Assembly (NCBI GenBank): GCA_022732315.1
Contig: JAIJUV010000006.1
Location: 1-41,592 of the forward strand
Source: Prevotella sp.
Lineage (GTDB): Bacteria; Bacteroidota; Bacteroidia; Bacteroidales; Bacteroidaceae
DNA length: 41,592 nucleotides
Direction of reading: 5' to 3'
Part shown: in pieces, positions 30,297 through 38,174 of the stretch
Numbering within the stretch: position 1 is the stretch's first letter
Layout of the letters: the number at the start of each line of letters is the position of its first letter
Program-made: the position numbers and the translations under genes
Notes under the pieces: generated by a model
Seen by the model: only the letters and a program-made list of their open reading frames with translations
What the model was told of the DNA's origin: nothing
Database searches by the model: none

Positions 30297-31148
30297 TTAG
30301 ACTGCATCTTCATCATGATTAAAGTTCTCATAGAACTTCATTCGCTTTTCTTCTAATTCCGCAATTTTTTGATACATGAACTTACATGTAAAATCATAAA
30401 TCGGCATTGCAGCACTATGTTCATCTGCTTTCTTAAATTTCAACTTTTGGCTATAATAGTTTACAAGATGCTCATCAGGATCACAATCAGCAGCAAATAA
30501 GAAAAGATATTCACAACCAACAATCTTTCTCAACTCAAAAATCAGAGGAACAATAAAATGCCAAAAGACGATTGCTCCCAGACTTTGGTCAAGATTATAT
30601 TTATCCCAAACTTCACGACAATCATCATTGGCACAGAAATGCACAATCTCCACACCAGCAAAAGTTTTGCCCACATTCTTAATGTTTTTGTCAAAAATAG
30701 AATTGATTTCTTGGGAATCCGTTGTAGTATGAAGGATACGTGCCACTTCATCTTTCTTCAATCCCTTTTTTGCCCTAACAGATTCCAATATGGCTTTCAA
30801 ACCATCCATATCTTCTTCTGGCACGTTTCCCCTATTCAGTTTTTCAGATAAAGCAGAGCATAATTCCTTGAGCCTTGTCAATTTTTCACCTTCTATGAAT
30901 TCATCAAACAACAATCCACACTTCAATGAAAAGAAGAACAACACATTGTCATCATTATCTTTCACCACATAATAGGCAACAACACCAGACTCATCTTCTT
31001 GATAAGCCTCATTCAGCAAAGCCTCCGCAACATTGTTGTTGCGAGTGCTATAGAAAGAATCTATCAATCGCAAATTCTCTTCATTAGAAGCCAGTCGTTC
31101 ACAACGAAGAGAACGTATCAAAGCCATTTGTTCCTCTGTTATTCTCAT
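30297..31148 (-). CDS. GNAT-like protein, putative toxin partner of the Panacea antitoxin
   Basis: The 283-aa protein reads as an acetyltransferase-like fold with a helical insert. GVVAYYVVKDNDDNVLFFFSLKCG (about residues 54-77) looks like early beta strands. The C-terminal half has GAIVFWHFIVPLIFELRKIVGCEYLFLFAAD followed by LVNYYSQKLKFKK, resembling the Y/F-rich last helix and strand of GNAT proteins. The insert (about 90-165) is helical and charged. The canonical Q/RxxGxG/A acetyl-CoA loop is not obvious, so activity is uncertain. It starts 3 bp after the antitoxin stop, the usual order for Panacea modules. Toxicity is inferred from context only. Confidence 0.65.
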   Translation of the reverse strand: MRITEEQMALIRSLRCERLASNEENLRLIDSFYSTRNNNVAEALLNEAYQEDESGVVAYYVVKDNDDNVLFFFSLKCGLLFDEFIEGEKLTRLKELCSALSEKLNRGNVPEEDMDGLKAILESVRAKKGLKKDEVARILHTTTDSQEINSIFDKNIKNVGKTFAGVEIVHFCANDDCREVWDKYNLDQSLGAIVFWHFIVPLIFELRKIVGCEYLFLFAADCDPDEHLVNYYSQKLKFKKADEHSAAMPIYDFTCKFMYQKIAELEEKRMKFYENFNHDEDAV

Positions 31149-31151
31149 GGT

Positions 31152-31628
31152 TTATGCAGTATAAAGATTTAATTGGCGCAAAACTGCTCGTCTTTCACGA
31201 ACCCTGTTAGCATCAACCATAATGTCTTCTGTTTTCATTTCTATCTCACATGAATCCTGTTCATCATAGCCTTCTCTTGCGTGTTTCCAAGAATACTCAC
31301 CATGCGTCAAAGTACTCAAGCTCCAAGACTTCTGTGGAGCATAAGTTTTAAAAACCATATCAAACACTGGCTCATATTGTACAACCTGCTCTTTATCCAT
31401 CAATTCAGGGAAAGAATCATTTTTATAATGCTGGCGAATCTGAACCATGACAGGACCATATTTCCAAGCCTCAAATTGTGCTTCAAACATAGGTTCACCC
31501 TTTTGAATCAAACACTCACGCTGCGTGAAATAAAGTAGCTTATGCAACTTCATTTCATCAATACGAGCGCCAAAATCATCCATATAACGCTTGTATATAT
31601 AAGAGGCAACTTGCAATATTCCCATCAT
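31152..31628 (-). CDS. Panacea (DUF4065/SocA-like) domain antitoxin
   Basis: From ATG 31628 the product is 158 aa, starting MMGILQVASYIYKRY. The Panacea pattern is clear: helix VASYIYKRYMD, then RIDEMKLHKLLYFTQRECLI, then MFEAQFEAWKYGPVMVQI, then WSLSTLTHGEYSW later. Panacea proteins neutralise many unrelated toxins and lie directly upstream of them. The longer frame from 31688 would overlap the TAACTTTG promoter box on the minus strand (31665-31658), so I prefer 31628. The next gene begins 3 bp after the stop and encodes a GNAT-like protein. The pair is flanked by identical 70-bp repeats. Confidence 0.82.
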   Translation of the reverse strand: MMGILQVASYIYKRYMDDFGARIDEMKLHKLLYFTQRECLIQKGEPMFEAQFEAWKYGPVMVQIRQHYKNDSFPELMDKEQVVQYEPVFDMVFKTYAPQKSWSLSTLTHGEYSWKHAREGYDEQDSCEIEMKTEDIMVDANRVRERRAVLRQLNLYTA

Positions 31629-31657
31629 AACTCTATATTTTTTTATAGTTTCTGCTG

Positions 31658-31688
31658 CAAAGTTACGTTTTTTTCTTGAAACCGCCAA
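31658..31688 (-). promoter_or_regulatory. Promoter of the Panacea-GNAT operon
   Basis: On the minus strand TTGG (31688-31685) and TAACTTTG (31665-31658) are 19 bp apart. The start site would lie about 25 bp before ATG 31628. Confidence 0.7.
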
Positions 31689-31862
31689 GGAAAAGAGAGG
31701 AATTATTTCAGTCCAAACAATACTTTCGTCATAAACTCAGAAGTTAACCATACAGTTGCATAACAATTAGTACAAGAAATTAGGAAGTATGGCAAAGAAA
31801 AGACACAAAGAACTACGCTCAACACATCTTCAGGAAATGTATGAGTGATGTGAAGAAATGGA

Positions 31863-31932
31863 AAGATTATAATTCAATCTTGCAAGGCTGTCTCCGATTT
31901 CATTGCGGAGGCAGCCTTGATTCGTTTTATTG
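31863..31932. terminator. Terminator hairpin, second copy of the 70-bp direct repeat
   Basis: Identical to 30154-30223. The rest of 31689-32001 has no credible gene; a 19-codon frame at about 31790-31849 (MAKKRHKEL...) is too short to support. Confidence 0.85.
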
Positions 31933-32001
31933 CAGATAAGCAGGTCAATAACCTGTTACCCCCAGCTTTCTAACACAAAAGCATCATGGGAACCAGCCTA
32001 A

Positions 32002-33237
32002 TTACTTACCCGCTTGAATTCTGTAATACTGTAATTGTTCGTCCGGATTAAAATCGGAAGGTACAAAGACTACATTCTTGGCACCATTCTGCAACTGCTG
32101 CAACTTAGCTGTGCCACTATCCGTGAAGAAATCACCAAAAACCTCAAAGGTAACCTTTCCGTTTTCAAACGATGCAGTAGCCGATAATGTTTCTGGATTG
32201 TATGACCATGAGATACTCTTACCATATTGTTCTACTATCTTGCAATATGGGTCTTCTACACGCAAGACAACATTTCCAAATTTCACAGGAAAAACGTAAG
32301 ACCCCACCTCTATACATTTAATCTTTCCATCAGGACTTCCGATGGCAGTAAACATAGTAGCTCCAGTGCTACTATCAAAAGCATAATATTTATCACCATC
32401 TGGTGCCTGCATGTCATAACAATTGTTGTAAACATCCTGCAAAGACTTAGGGAGCGTGTTTAAATCAGCACCAAGTTGCACAGGTCCAATACCAGTAATT
32501 GTAAAAGAAGGTCTATAATCCAAAATCTGATTATCATCAAGAATTAACACCTTGTCTATGCTATCCAACTCCAAACAAAAATTCATCATCATTTTGTATT
32601 TATCCTCGGAATTACAGGCTTTCAGCATCCCCTCCATATCGAGCATAACGTGGTCCATCATAATTGTCATTTCATACGAGCCAGGCGTTTGCTGCTCTTT
32701 CAAGCTTCCATGACTTATCGCTTTTCCCTGTTTATCAACCACTACATAATGCAAGATATTTTGTGGCAACTTTTTCACTTCCTCCGGATTTGCTTCAAAT
32801 ACAAATGCAATATCATGAGACTTACCATACGAATGTTTTACGCCAAGCTGAATCTTTGCCAGCTTCACGTTACATGATGTCTTATTCTCCCAGGCAACAT
32901 CCTTCATTGATAGAAGCCTAGCAGAATCTGCAGCCAGATCTTCCAGCAGATCATCTGCACAATGCTGGTATCTCTCTTCCATCTTCGTTATTAAGTTGTG
33001 AATCTTTTCTATATCTTCCTTGGTCATCTTTCCCGACAACTGAGTATTGTCATTCTGGATATCTACACAAATATCTCTAGCCGTAGCCAATCTTACAGCT
33101 TGTCCCATAGGAATTTTTCCCAGGATTCCATCACAAGAAAAGTCGTAACCATCCAATACGGCACTTCCACTACTACCACACGATGCCAATAGAATCACCA
33201 TGACTCCAAGGCACAAATTAAAAAGAATCTTTTTCAT
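32002..33237 (-). CDS. Lipoprotein of unknown function
   Basis: The 411-aa protein has a lipoprotein signal (MKKILFNLCLGVMVILLASC) with Cys at residue 20, so it should be lipidated and probably sits at the outer membrane. The mature part alternates short charged and hydrophobic segments without a motif I recognise. A segment near residues 245-330 (FTITGIGPVQLGADLNTLPKS, then a second strand-rich block) reads as beta-rich. It has no clear partner; the next lipoprotein on the same strand starts about 230 bp upstream, and the gap holds only a weak TATCTTTA box. Confidence 0.75.
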   Translation of the reverse strand: MKKILFNLCLGVMVILLASCGSSGSAVLDGYDFSCDGILGKIPMGQAVRLATARDICVDIQNDNTQLSGKMTKEDIEKIHNLITKMEERYQHCADDLLEDLAADSARLLSMKDVAWENKTSCNVKLAKIQLGVKHSYGKSHDIAFVFEANPEEVKKLPQNILHYVVVDKQGKAISHGSLKEQQTPGSYEMTIMMDHVMLDMEGMLKACNSEDKYKMMMNFCLELDSIDKVLILDDNQILDYRPSFTITGIGPVQLGADLNTLPKSLQDVYNNCYDMQAPDGDKYYAFDSSTGATMFTAIGSPDGKIKCIEVGSYVFPVKFGNVVLRVEDPYCKIVEQYGKSISWSYNPETLSATASFENGKVTFEVFGDFFTDSGTAKLQQLQNGAKNVVFVPSDFNPDEQLQYYRIQAGK

Positions 33238-33467
33238 TGTCTAATGTTTAGTTTAAGCTATTATTTAAGAATTTTCTGCAGGCAGGAACCATTCCTGCCA
33301 ATATCAATACGAGCCAACTTACTCATTCCACATAAATCTAGTTTTCTTCATAATTTTCTTTGTTTGGTTATTACTAAAGATAAAAATACATTTTCATATA
33401 AAACCATAAATCCATCTGCTGCATTTTTTCCAGGAAATGCAACAAATGGATTATAAGTGTTGGGTTA

Positions 33468-34355
33468 TTATTTTGTGATAGAAATATCGTAGAAACGGGC
33501 TTTTGTATCTGCCCATGGATAGGTGTTACGTGCAGTTGAAACATAGCCACTCAGAGCTGAGGCATTTTCACGTACGCCAAAAACCTTAACAACGAAGGTC
33601 TTGGTTTCACCAGCTTTCAAGGTTACTTCCTGGCTTACACGGAACTCTCCACCCTCAATAGCAATATCTGCATTATACTCCTCATTTGTATTATCCTTTA
33701 CCTGATCATGGCTACCAAAATTCTGCAAGAAATCAGAAATATCCTTTGAAGAAGTGTTCTTTACCTGATAAGTAAGATAAACTCTATTTACCATACCATC
33801 CAAGCCGCCATCTTCCTGCACCATCTTGCAGCTAACAACCTTATACTCAAGAATCTGATCATTGGTATCAAATCCATTCTTCAAGATTCTGTTATCAACA
33901 ACCTTGATATTGTTCACCTCTGCACGACCATCAAAGCTAACAGTCTGGCAACGGCCATTGAATATAAGATTGAATTTCTTGGAAGAGTTGGTAAGGTCAT
34001 AGTTTTCTACCAAGAAAGAACCAGATACCGATGCACCTTTAGCCAGGTTGGTCTCTACACTCGTCTTCCAATCACCTCCCTGCAAGGATACAGATGAATA
34101 GTACTCTGTGCCCAAGTCATCTTTGCATCTGTCAGAGCTTCCACCATTCAACATAACGCCCTGCAGGTCCTTTCCGCTGATGTTCTTCAAGTTGAAATCA
34201 ACTTTCAGGTTAGCACCAACACGCTCGCACTTAGTAACCTGCATACTGAAATAATCGGTAAACTTAGGCTCCTTGTTCTCGTCGTCCTTGTCATCACATG
34301 CGGTAAATGCCAACACAGCCAGCATCACCATCAATAAATACTTCAATTTGTTCAT
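33468..34355 (-). CDS. Lipoprotein with two repeated immunoglobulin-like domains
   Basis: The 295-aa protein has a lipobox (AVLAFTAC, Cys about residue 20) followed by Asp/Lys-rich spacing residues (DDKDDENKE). Two halves look like the same module. In the first, KCERVGANLKVDFNLKNISGKDLQGV leads to LAKGASVSGSF; in the second, SCKMVQEDGG...VYLTYQVKNTSSKDISDF leads to LKAGETKTFVVKV. This is the DUF4352-like pattern of a secreted beta sandwich. It is likely surface or periplasmic; ligand and role are unknown. The structured RNA and its terminator lie just upstream, so this gene either has its own promoter in 34356-34407 or depends on read-through. Confidence 0.75.
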   Translation of the reverse strand: MNKLKYLLMVMLAVLAFTACDDKDDENKEPKFTDYFSMQVTKCERVGANLKVDFNLKNISGKDLQGVMLNGGSSDRCKDDLGTEYYSSVSLQGGDWKTSVETNLAKGASVSGSFLVENYDLTNSSKKFNLIFNGRCQTVSFDGRAEVNNIKVVDNRILKNGFDTNDQILEYKVVSCKMVQEDGGLDGMVNRVYLTYQVKNTSSKDISDFLQNFGSHDQVKDNTNEEYNADIAIEGGEFRVSQEVTLKAGETKTFVVKVFGVRENASALSGYVSTARNTYPWADTKARFYDISITK

Positions 34356-34407
34356 TTTGTAAATTATTATTTAATTAAAAATTAATGAAAACGAAGATTT
34401 AGGACAC

Positions 34408-34850
34408 AAAAAAGCGTGAACTAGTCTGTCACTCGTTCCGCGCTTCGAGGCCTTCGCATTGCCCAGTGTTGTAGAACGAGCAACGTCGAAGCCCACGCCG
34501 ATATGGATATACTATTCCCCTACGAACGCAGTTACCACATTGTATATGGATACAATACGGCCTACGAACCATGGGGGATATGAATAAACATACCCCGGAG
34601 CATCTACCGTTGCTAAGTTCATGACAACACTAAGAAGTTTGCGAAGTTTCGAAGTGCCAAGAACAAAGCGTATAGTAAACGCTTTCTCAAATGTCTCGAT
34701 TCTATTTACCCACCCATTGCTTTCTCTGCGTCACACCTTATTATATAGTAACAGGTGGTCAACATCATCGGCGTAGGGCTTGAACCTCTAAAAACTCGAT
34801 GCCTAAGCTATTCGAATTCTTGCAATCAAACTGACCCGAAGTCGTAGAAT
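34408..34850 (-). ncRNA. Candidate structured RNA, about 443 nt
   Basis: A consensus promoter on the minus strand (TTTG 34888-34885, 20-bp spacer, TATATTTG 34864-34857) starts transcription near 34850. A terminator hairpin (34413-34444) with a six-base U tract ends it near 34408. No credible reading frame lies inside. In the RNA, AAGCCCUACGCCGAU (34781-34767) pairs with AUCGGCGUGGGCUU (34502-34489), 14 bp with one bulged U. Local hairpins such as AAAGCG...CGCUUU and CACCUGUUA...UAAUAAGGUG are also visible. I do not recognise it as RNase P, tmRNA, 6S or SRP RNA. It could instead be a very long leader/attenuator of the lipoprotein gene downstream. Confidence 0.7.
34413..34444 (-). terminator. 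Terminator of the structured RNA
   Basis: On the minus strand agcgcggaacgagt and actagttcacgct form an imperfect stem followed by six T. Confidence 0.75.
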
Positions 34851-34856
34851 CGTTTG

Positions 34857-34888
34857 CAAATATATAAAGAAATTCTTAATACACCAAA
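34857..34888 (-). promoter_or_regulatory. Promoter of the structured RNA
   Basis: TTTG and TATATTTG on the minus strand with a 20-bp spacer, a near-perfect Bacteroidetes promoter with no gene directly downstream on that strand. Confidence 0.8.
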
Positions 34889-35011
34889 TTTTAGCCTCAA
34901 TATTTTCCCTTTTATCTGATTTTTCTCGATTTTCAAGAACCACAACCATCTTCATCCGCTATAATCATCCTCCCCTGTCCCAACTTCCGAGACTCCAACT
35001 CCCGAACAATT

Positions 35012-35043
35012 CTTGCATTTCGCCCCTTGATTTTGTATCTTTG
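35012..35043 (+). promoter_or_regulatory. Promoter of the second HU-like gene
   Basis: CTTG at 35012-35015 and TATCTTTG at 35036-35043 are 20 bp apart. Confidence 0.7.
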
Positions 35044-35058
35044 CAGGCGAAAAGGTTC

Positions 35059-35142
35059 TATCCGCCAGTGGCGGATGCACATCCGACAAAGGCGGACGCT
35101 TATACGCCAACACCGGATAAACGTACGCCAATGGCAAACGGA
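35059..35142 (+). repeat. 21-bp tandem repeat, four units, in the HU-like leader
   Basis: Four imperfect 21-bp units start at 35059, 35080, 35101 and 35122, each with an ATCCGCCA- or ACGCCA-type core and a following GG. They lie between the promoter and the ATG at 35197. The reading frame across them (35027-35224) is not considered a gene. Confidence 0.75.
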
Positions 35143-35196
35143 ACCTATCACGAGAATTAAAAACAGGAATGTATCACCTAAAAATAATAAAAGACT

Positions 35197-35826
35197 ATGG
35201 CTAATTACAAACTGCAAGAAATGAACGACCTTCGCAATACGGGCAAAAGAACCGTTTACCCCAAGGTGGTAACCAACCGAACGATGGACACCAACGACAT
35301 CGTGGAAAAGATGAAGGGCTACAACCTCGGCATCGCTCCCAGCACCACCAAGGCTGTATTGGAGAACATCTCCAATATTCTTGTCACCATGCTTTCGATG
35401 GGCTACAACGTAAAACTCGATGGCATCGGCATCTTCTCCCTCACCATCGGTTTTGAAGATAACAAGCCCAAGGAATTGGAGGACGATGCCGACAAGATGC
35501 CCTATCGGAAGGTGGGCGTAAAAGGCATGAACTTCAAGATAGCTCCCAACCTCCTGAAGCGTCTGAAAAGCGAAACCGACCTGGAGCGTTGCGTGAGTGA
35601 AGTAACTCAACTCGCTAAGTCTCCATACACAGAAAAAGAGCGAATCCATCGTGCCCTGGACGTCATCAAGCACCACGGATTCATCAATCTGCAAACCTAT
35701 GCCAACATCAACGAACTGAAACGCACCGCTGCATCAGAAGATCTGCGGAGAATTACTGCAAGAGAAAATTCGCCCCTGATGAGCGTGGGAAGCGGAACGC
35801 ATAAGGTTTGGATAGAAAAGCGTTAA
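35197..35826 (+). CDS. HU-like DNA-binding protein with C-terminal extension
   Basis: The 209-aa protein has an HU-type core at residues about 15-130: TMDTNDIVEKMKGYN, then STTKAVLENISNILVTMLSMGYNVKLDGIGIFSLTIG, where GIGIF takes the place of the GFGTF turn of HU. An additional helical domain (about 130-200: YTEKERIHRALDVIKHHGFINLQTY) resembles a small helix-turn-helix. This fits the HU/HIG group typical of Bacteroidetes. It is unrelated in detail to the HU-like protein at 15036-15677, so the window carries two different types. Its leader contains a 21-bp tandem repeat that may be a binding array. Confidence 0.8.
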   Translation: MANYKLQEMNDLRNTGKRTVYPKVVTNRTMDTNDIVEKMKGYNLGIAPSTTKAVLENISNILVTMLSMGYNVKLDGIGIFSLTIGFEDNKPKELEDDADKMPYRKVGVKGMNFKIAPNLLKRLKSETDLERCVSEVTQLAKSPYTEKERIHRALDVIKHHGFINLQTYANINELKRTAASEDLRRITARENSPLMSVGSGTHKVWIEKR

Positions 35827-35861
35827 AAAACACTTCGAAAATAAAAATAATCGCATCAGAA

Positions 35862-35893
35862 TTTGTTGATTTGAAATTAAATCCATATCTTTG
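35862..35893 (+). promoter_or_regulatory. Promoter of the secreted-protein pair
   Basis: TTTG at 35862-35865 and TATCTTTG at 35886-35893 are 20 bp apart; the ATG follows at 35926. Confidence 0.75.
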
Positions 35894-35925
35894 CCATTAA
35901 TTTTACTAACAAAAAACTGTGAACT

Positions 35926-36396
35926 ATGAGAAAAAAGAAAATGATCAGATTGCTTTTAGCTTGCGGTCTGTTGATGTCGCCGGTTATTGCACAGGCTGAC
36001 AACGAGCCCAAGATGGTTGTGACCACAGTTGAGGGAAGTTCTTATGAGTTCTTCATCGCCGACAATCCAACCATCCAGTACAAGGAGAACCTGTTGGTTT
36101 GCCAGAACGACAAGGGACTGTCTGTCTCCGTAGAGGCAGCTAACGTCAAGTCGTTCAAATTCTTCCCGTCAGAGAGCGACACCGGAATCAACCAGGTTAG
36201 CTTCTCCAGCAGTTTCGGCTCGAAACTCTCTGGGCTGACAGCCGGTTCTAAAGTGCTGGTAGTATCCCTGGATGGCAAAGTAGTAAAAAGCCTGAAGGCC
36301 AACGACTCGGGCACCATCGACATCGACTTCACCCAGTTGCCACACGGCATCTTTGTGGTAAAGACGGAGAAAGGCGCATTCAAAATTCAACATTAA
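35926..36396 (+). CDS. Secreted protein with a sorting-domain-like C-terminus
   Basis: The 156-aa protein starts with a signal peptide (MIRLLLACGLLMSPVIAQA, cleavage near residue 24). The N-terminal mature part (MVVTTVEGSSYEFFIADNPTIQYKENLLVC) recurs in form in the next gene. The last ~70 residues (KVLVVSLDGKVVKSLKA, IDFTQLPHGIFVVKTEKGAFKI) resemble a type-A T9SS/Por C-terminal sorting domain, with the LPxGIFVVK strand. That would place it at the cell surface if a T9SS exists in this organism. Function is unknown. The next gene starts 24 bp downstream. Confidence 0.7.
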   Translation: MRKKKMIRLLLACGLLMSPVIAQADNEPKMVVTTVEGSSYEFFIADNPTIQYKENLLVCQNDKGLSVSVEAANVKSFKFFPSESDTGINQVSFSSSFGSKLSGLTAGSKVLVVSLDGKVVKSLKANDSGTIDIDFTQLPHGIFVVKTEKGAFKIQH

Positions 36397-36420
36397 CAAC
36401 AATTTTAAAATCAGACGATT

Positions 36421-36966
36421 ATGAAAAAGAACTTTTTACTTACAATGGTAGTTATGCTGATGACAGCTGTCAGCTCTTTCGCTCAGAAAGAATACAATAT
36501 GGTGATTACGCTCAGTAACGGCACCACAGTAACATTGGGTCACAACGACATCAAGGAGATTACCTTCAATGATGGCGAGGTAGCGATTTCAGGCAACATG
36601 GTGAACACCATCGACAGCCTGGCACAGGTAAGCCAGAATCAGGAAACTCATATAAAAGCGGTAGAGGCAATGTCAATGGATATGTATCACGATCTTTTAA
36701 ATAGAACAGAAGAGCTCAACCAGCAAGTTGAGGCAAAAATGGACGTGACAAATGCCAGAATTGAAGAATTGAAATCTACGTTGAAAAACAATATCGCAGC
36801 AGCAGAGACTGAGATTGCAGAAACCAGCGCTAGAGTTGCCAATACTGAGGCGGCTTTACAAAATGCCAATGAATTGATAAAGCAGCAAAGTGATGAGATT
36901 AATGCTTTGAATGCGAAAATTGATGCTCTCAAAACTTTAATCGAGAAATATCATCCGGAAAAATAA
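36421..36966 (+). CDS. Secreted coiled-coil protein
   Basis: The 181-aa protein has a signal peptide (MVVMLMTAVSSFA, cleavage after residue 21) and a short strand segment YNMVITLSNGTTVTLGHNDIKEITFNDGEVAI. The rest (about 65-175) is a long heptad-type coiled coil: RTEELNQQVEAKMDVTNARIEEL and NELIKQQSDEINALNAKIDAL. The first mature segment resembles that of the preceding gene, so the two may be related partners. No enzymatic motif is visible. A clear terminator follows. Confidence 0.72.
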   Translation: MKKNFLLTMVVMLMTAVSSFAQKEYNMVITLSNGTTVTLGHNDIKEITFNDGEVAISGNMVNTIDSLAQVSQNQETHIKAVEAMSMDMYHDLLNRTEELNQQVEAKMDVTNARIEELKSTLKNNIAAAETEIAETSARVANTEAALQNANELIKQQSDEINALNAKIDALKTLIEKYHPEK

Positions 36967-36987
36967 CATCTAGCATTCAATAAAAAG

Positions 36988-37035
36988 TCCTAAGATACAC
37001 CTTTCTCTGTATCTTAGGATTTTCTATTTTTTTAT
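36988..37035. terminator. Terminator between the secreted pair and the EamA gene
   Basis: tcctaagata (36988-36997) pairs with tatcttagga (37010-37019), followed by T-rich DNA. It serves the + strand genes and may serve the convergent gene too. Confidence 0.85.
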
Positions 37036-37079
37036 TTTCTTCTAATCTTGTATTTTCCTATCTTCTTTATCCTTCTATC

Positions 37080-37982
37080 TTATTTCTTCCTGGCTATGAT
37101 TATCGTTACACCAGCAAGGATGGCGAGGATGCCGATGGCAAGCTGAAATGTGAAACTCTCGCCGAAAATGCAGACGCCGATGATGACCGCCGTTACAGGC
37201 TCCAGGGCTCCCATGATGGCGGCTGGCGTGCTGCCGATGAGATTGATGGAGATGGTCATGAAGAAAAGCGACAACACCGTTGGCAACAATGCAAGCTGGG
37301 CGGCATAAGCCCATTGCACCGGAGTTTGCAGCATCTGAATCTTCTCGCCCGCTATGAACGAATAGATGAGTATCGTGATGAGTCCGAACACCAGAATGTA
37401 GAAGGTGAACTTGATGTTCGACATGCCCGGATTCTTCCACTGGTTCACCGAGATGATGTAGAGCGAATAAAGCAGCGACGAACACATCACCAGCGCAAAA
37501 CCAGCCGTGCTCAACTTGTCGTTGCCGTCGCCCTGATAGAGCAAGCCCACTCCCGATACAGCCAGCAGAATGGCGAGCGTGGTGGTCCACGTCAACTTCT
37601 CATGGAAGAACACCGTCATCAGTATCGCCGTCATGATGGGATAGACGAAGAGGATGGTGCTGGCTATTCCCGCCGCCATGTAGTGGAAACTGACGTAGAG
37701 CGTAGCCGACGAGAGGGAGAACATACAGCCCAGCGTGGCAAGACGAATCATGTGCCCCCACTTCACCTTGAAACTCTCCTTGCGGAACAGCATCACCACG
37801 GCAAACATCAATACCGCCAGAAGATAGCGATAGATGAGCACCGAACTGGAATTGAATCCGTCACCATAGAGCACCAACGTACCCAAAGGATTGGTACCAT
37901 AACACACGGCAGCTACAACGCCCGCCGCAAAGCCTTTCACTTTATTACTGCCAAAGCCTTTCACTTTATTACTGCTTGTCAT
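37080..37982 (-). CDS. EamA/DMT-family transporter
   Basis: The 300-aa protein has about ten membrane helices in two EamA repeats. The first ends with FHEKLTWTTTLAILLAVSGVGLL, the second with EPVTAVIIGVCIFGESFTFQLAIGILAILAGV, the typical E-x3-T helix ending of drug/metabolite transporters. Substrate is unknown. The first ~16 residues contain SNKVKGF twice. At the DNA level this is a 22-bp direct repeat (37929-37950, 37953-37974) with a 24-bp period, so the N-terminus has been lengthened by a tandem duplication in frame. Starts nearer the first helix are possible only at GTG/TTG codons, so ATG 37982 is kept. Confidence 0.88.
   Translation of the reverse strand: MTSSNKVKGFGSNKVKGFAAGVVAAVCYGTNPLGTLVLYGDGFNSSSVLIYRYLLAVLMFAVVMLFRKESFKVKWGHMIRLATLGCMFSLSSATLYVSFHYMAAGIASTILFVYPIMTAILMTVFFHEKLTWTTTLAILLAVSGVGLLYQGDGNDKLSTAGFALVMCSSLLYSLYIISVNQWKNPGMSNIKFTFYILVFGLITILIYSFIAGEKIQMLQTPVQWAYAAQLALLPTVLSLFFMTISINLIGSTPAAIMGALEPVTAVIIGVCIFGESFTFQLAIGILAILAGVTIIIARKK
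37929..37974. repeat. 24-bp in-frame tandem duplication at the start of the EamA gene
   Basis: Two identical 22-bp copies, period 24 bp, encoding NKVKGF(G/A) twice. Confidence 0.8.
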
Positions 37983-38174
37983 TTTTAATTAAAATGCTTT
38001 TTTACTAATTACTAAGTTTTTTCCTATACCTTATTATATATGATATGTATCTATCTATAATTATATATTAATATGTTTCTATTTCTATTGGCTTGCAAAA
38101 GTACTGCAAATTTTCGAGATAAACTAACAAAATCGGATAAATATCTTCCATACACAGAGAAAAACTCCACATTT

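Noticed and set aside
31629..31688. 20 extra N-terminal codons of the Panacea protein
   Set aside because: They overlap the promoter elements, and the Panacea domain starts right after ATG 31628.
34408..34850. Structured RNA as a tmRNA
   Set aside because: GGCUUCGAC after the 5' helix strand and GGUUCAAGCCC before the 3' strand recall the tRNA-like part of tmRNA in permuted order, but no tag reading frame ending in Ala-Ala and no CCA at the right place are visible.
34408..34850. Structured RNA as RNase P RNA
   Set aside because: The conserved GAGGAAAGUCC and ACAGAAA segments of P4 are absent.
35027..35224. 65-codon frame with repeated IRQ units
   Set aside because: It is the translation of the 21-bp leader repeat and overlaps the HU-like start.
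34933..35694. 253-codon minus-strand frame
   Set aside because: It is antisense to the HU-like gene and passes through its promoter and leader repeats.
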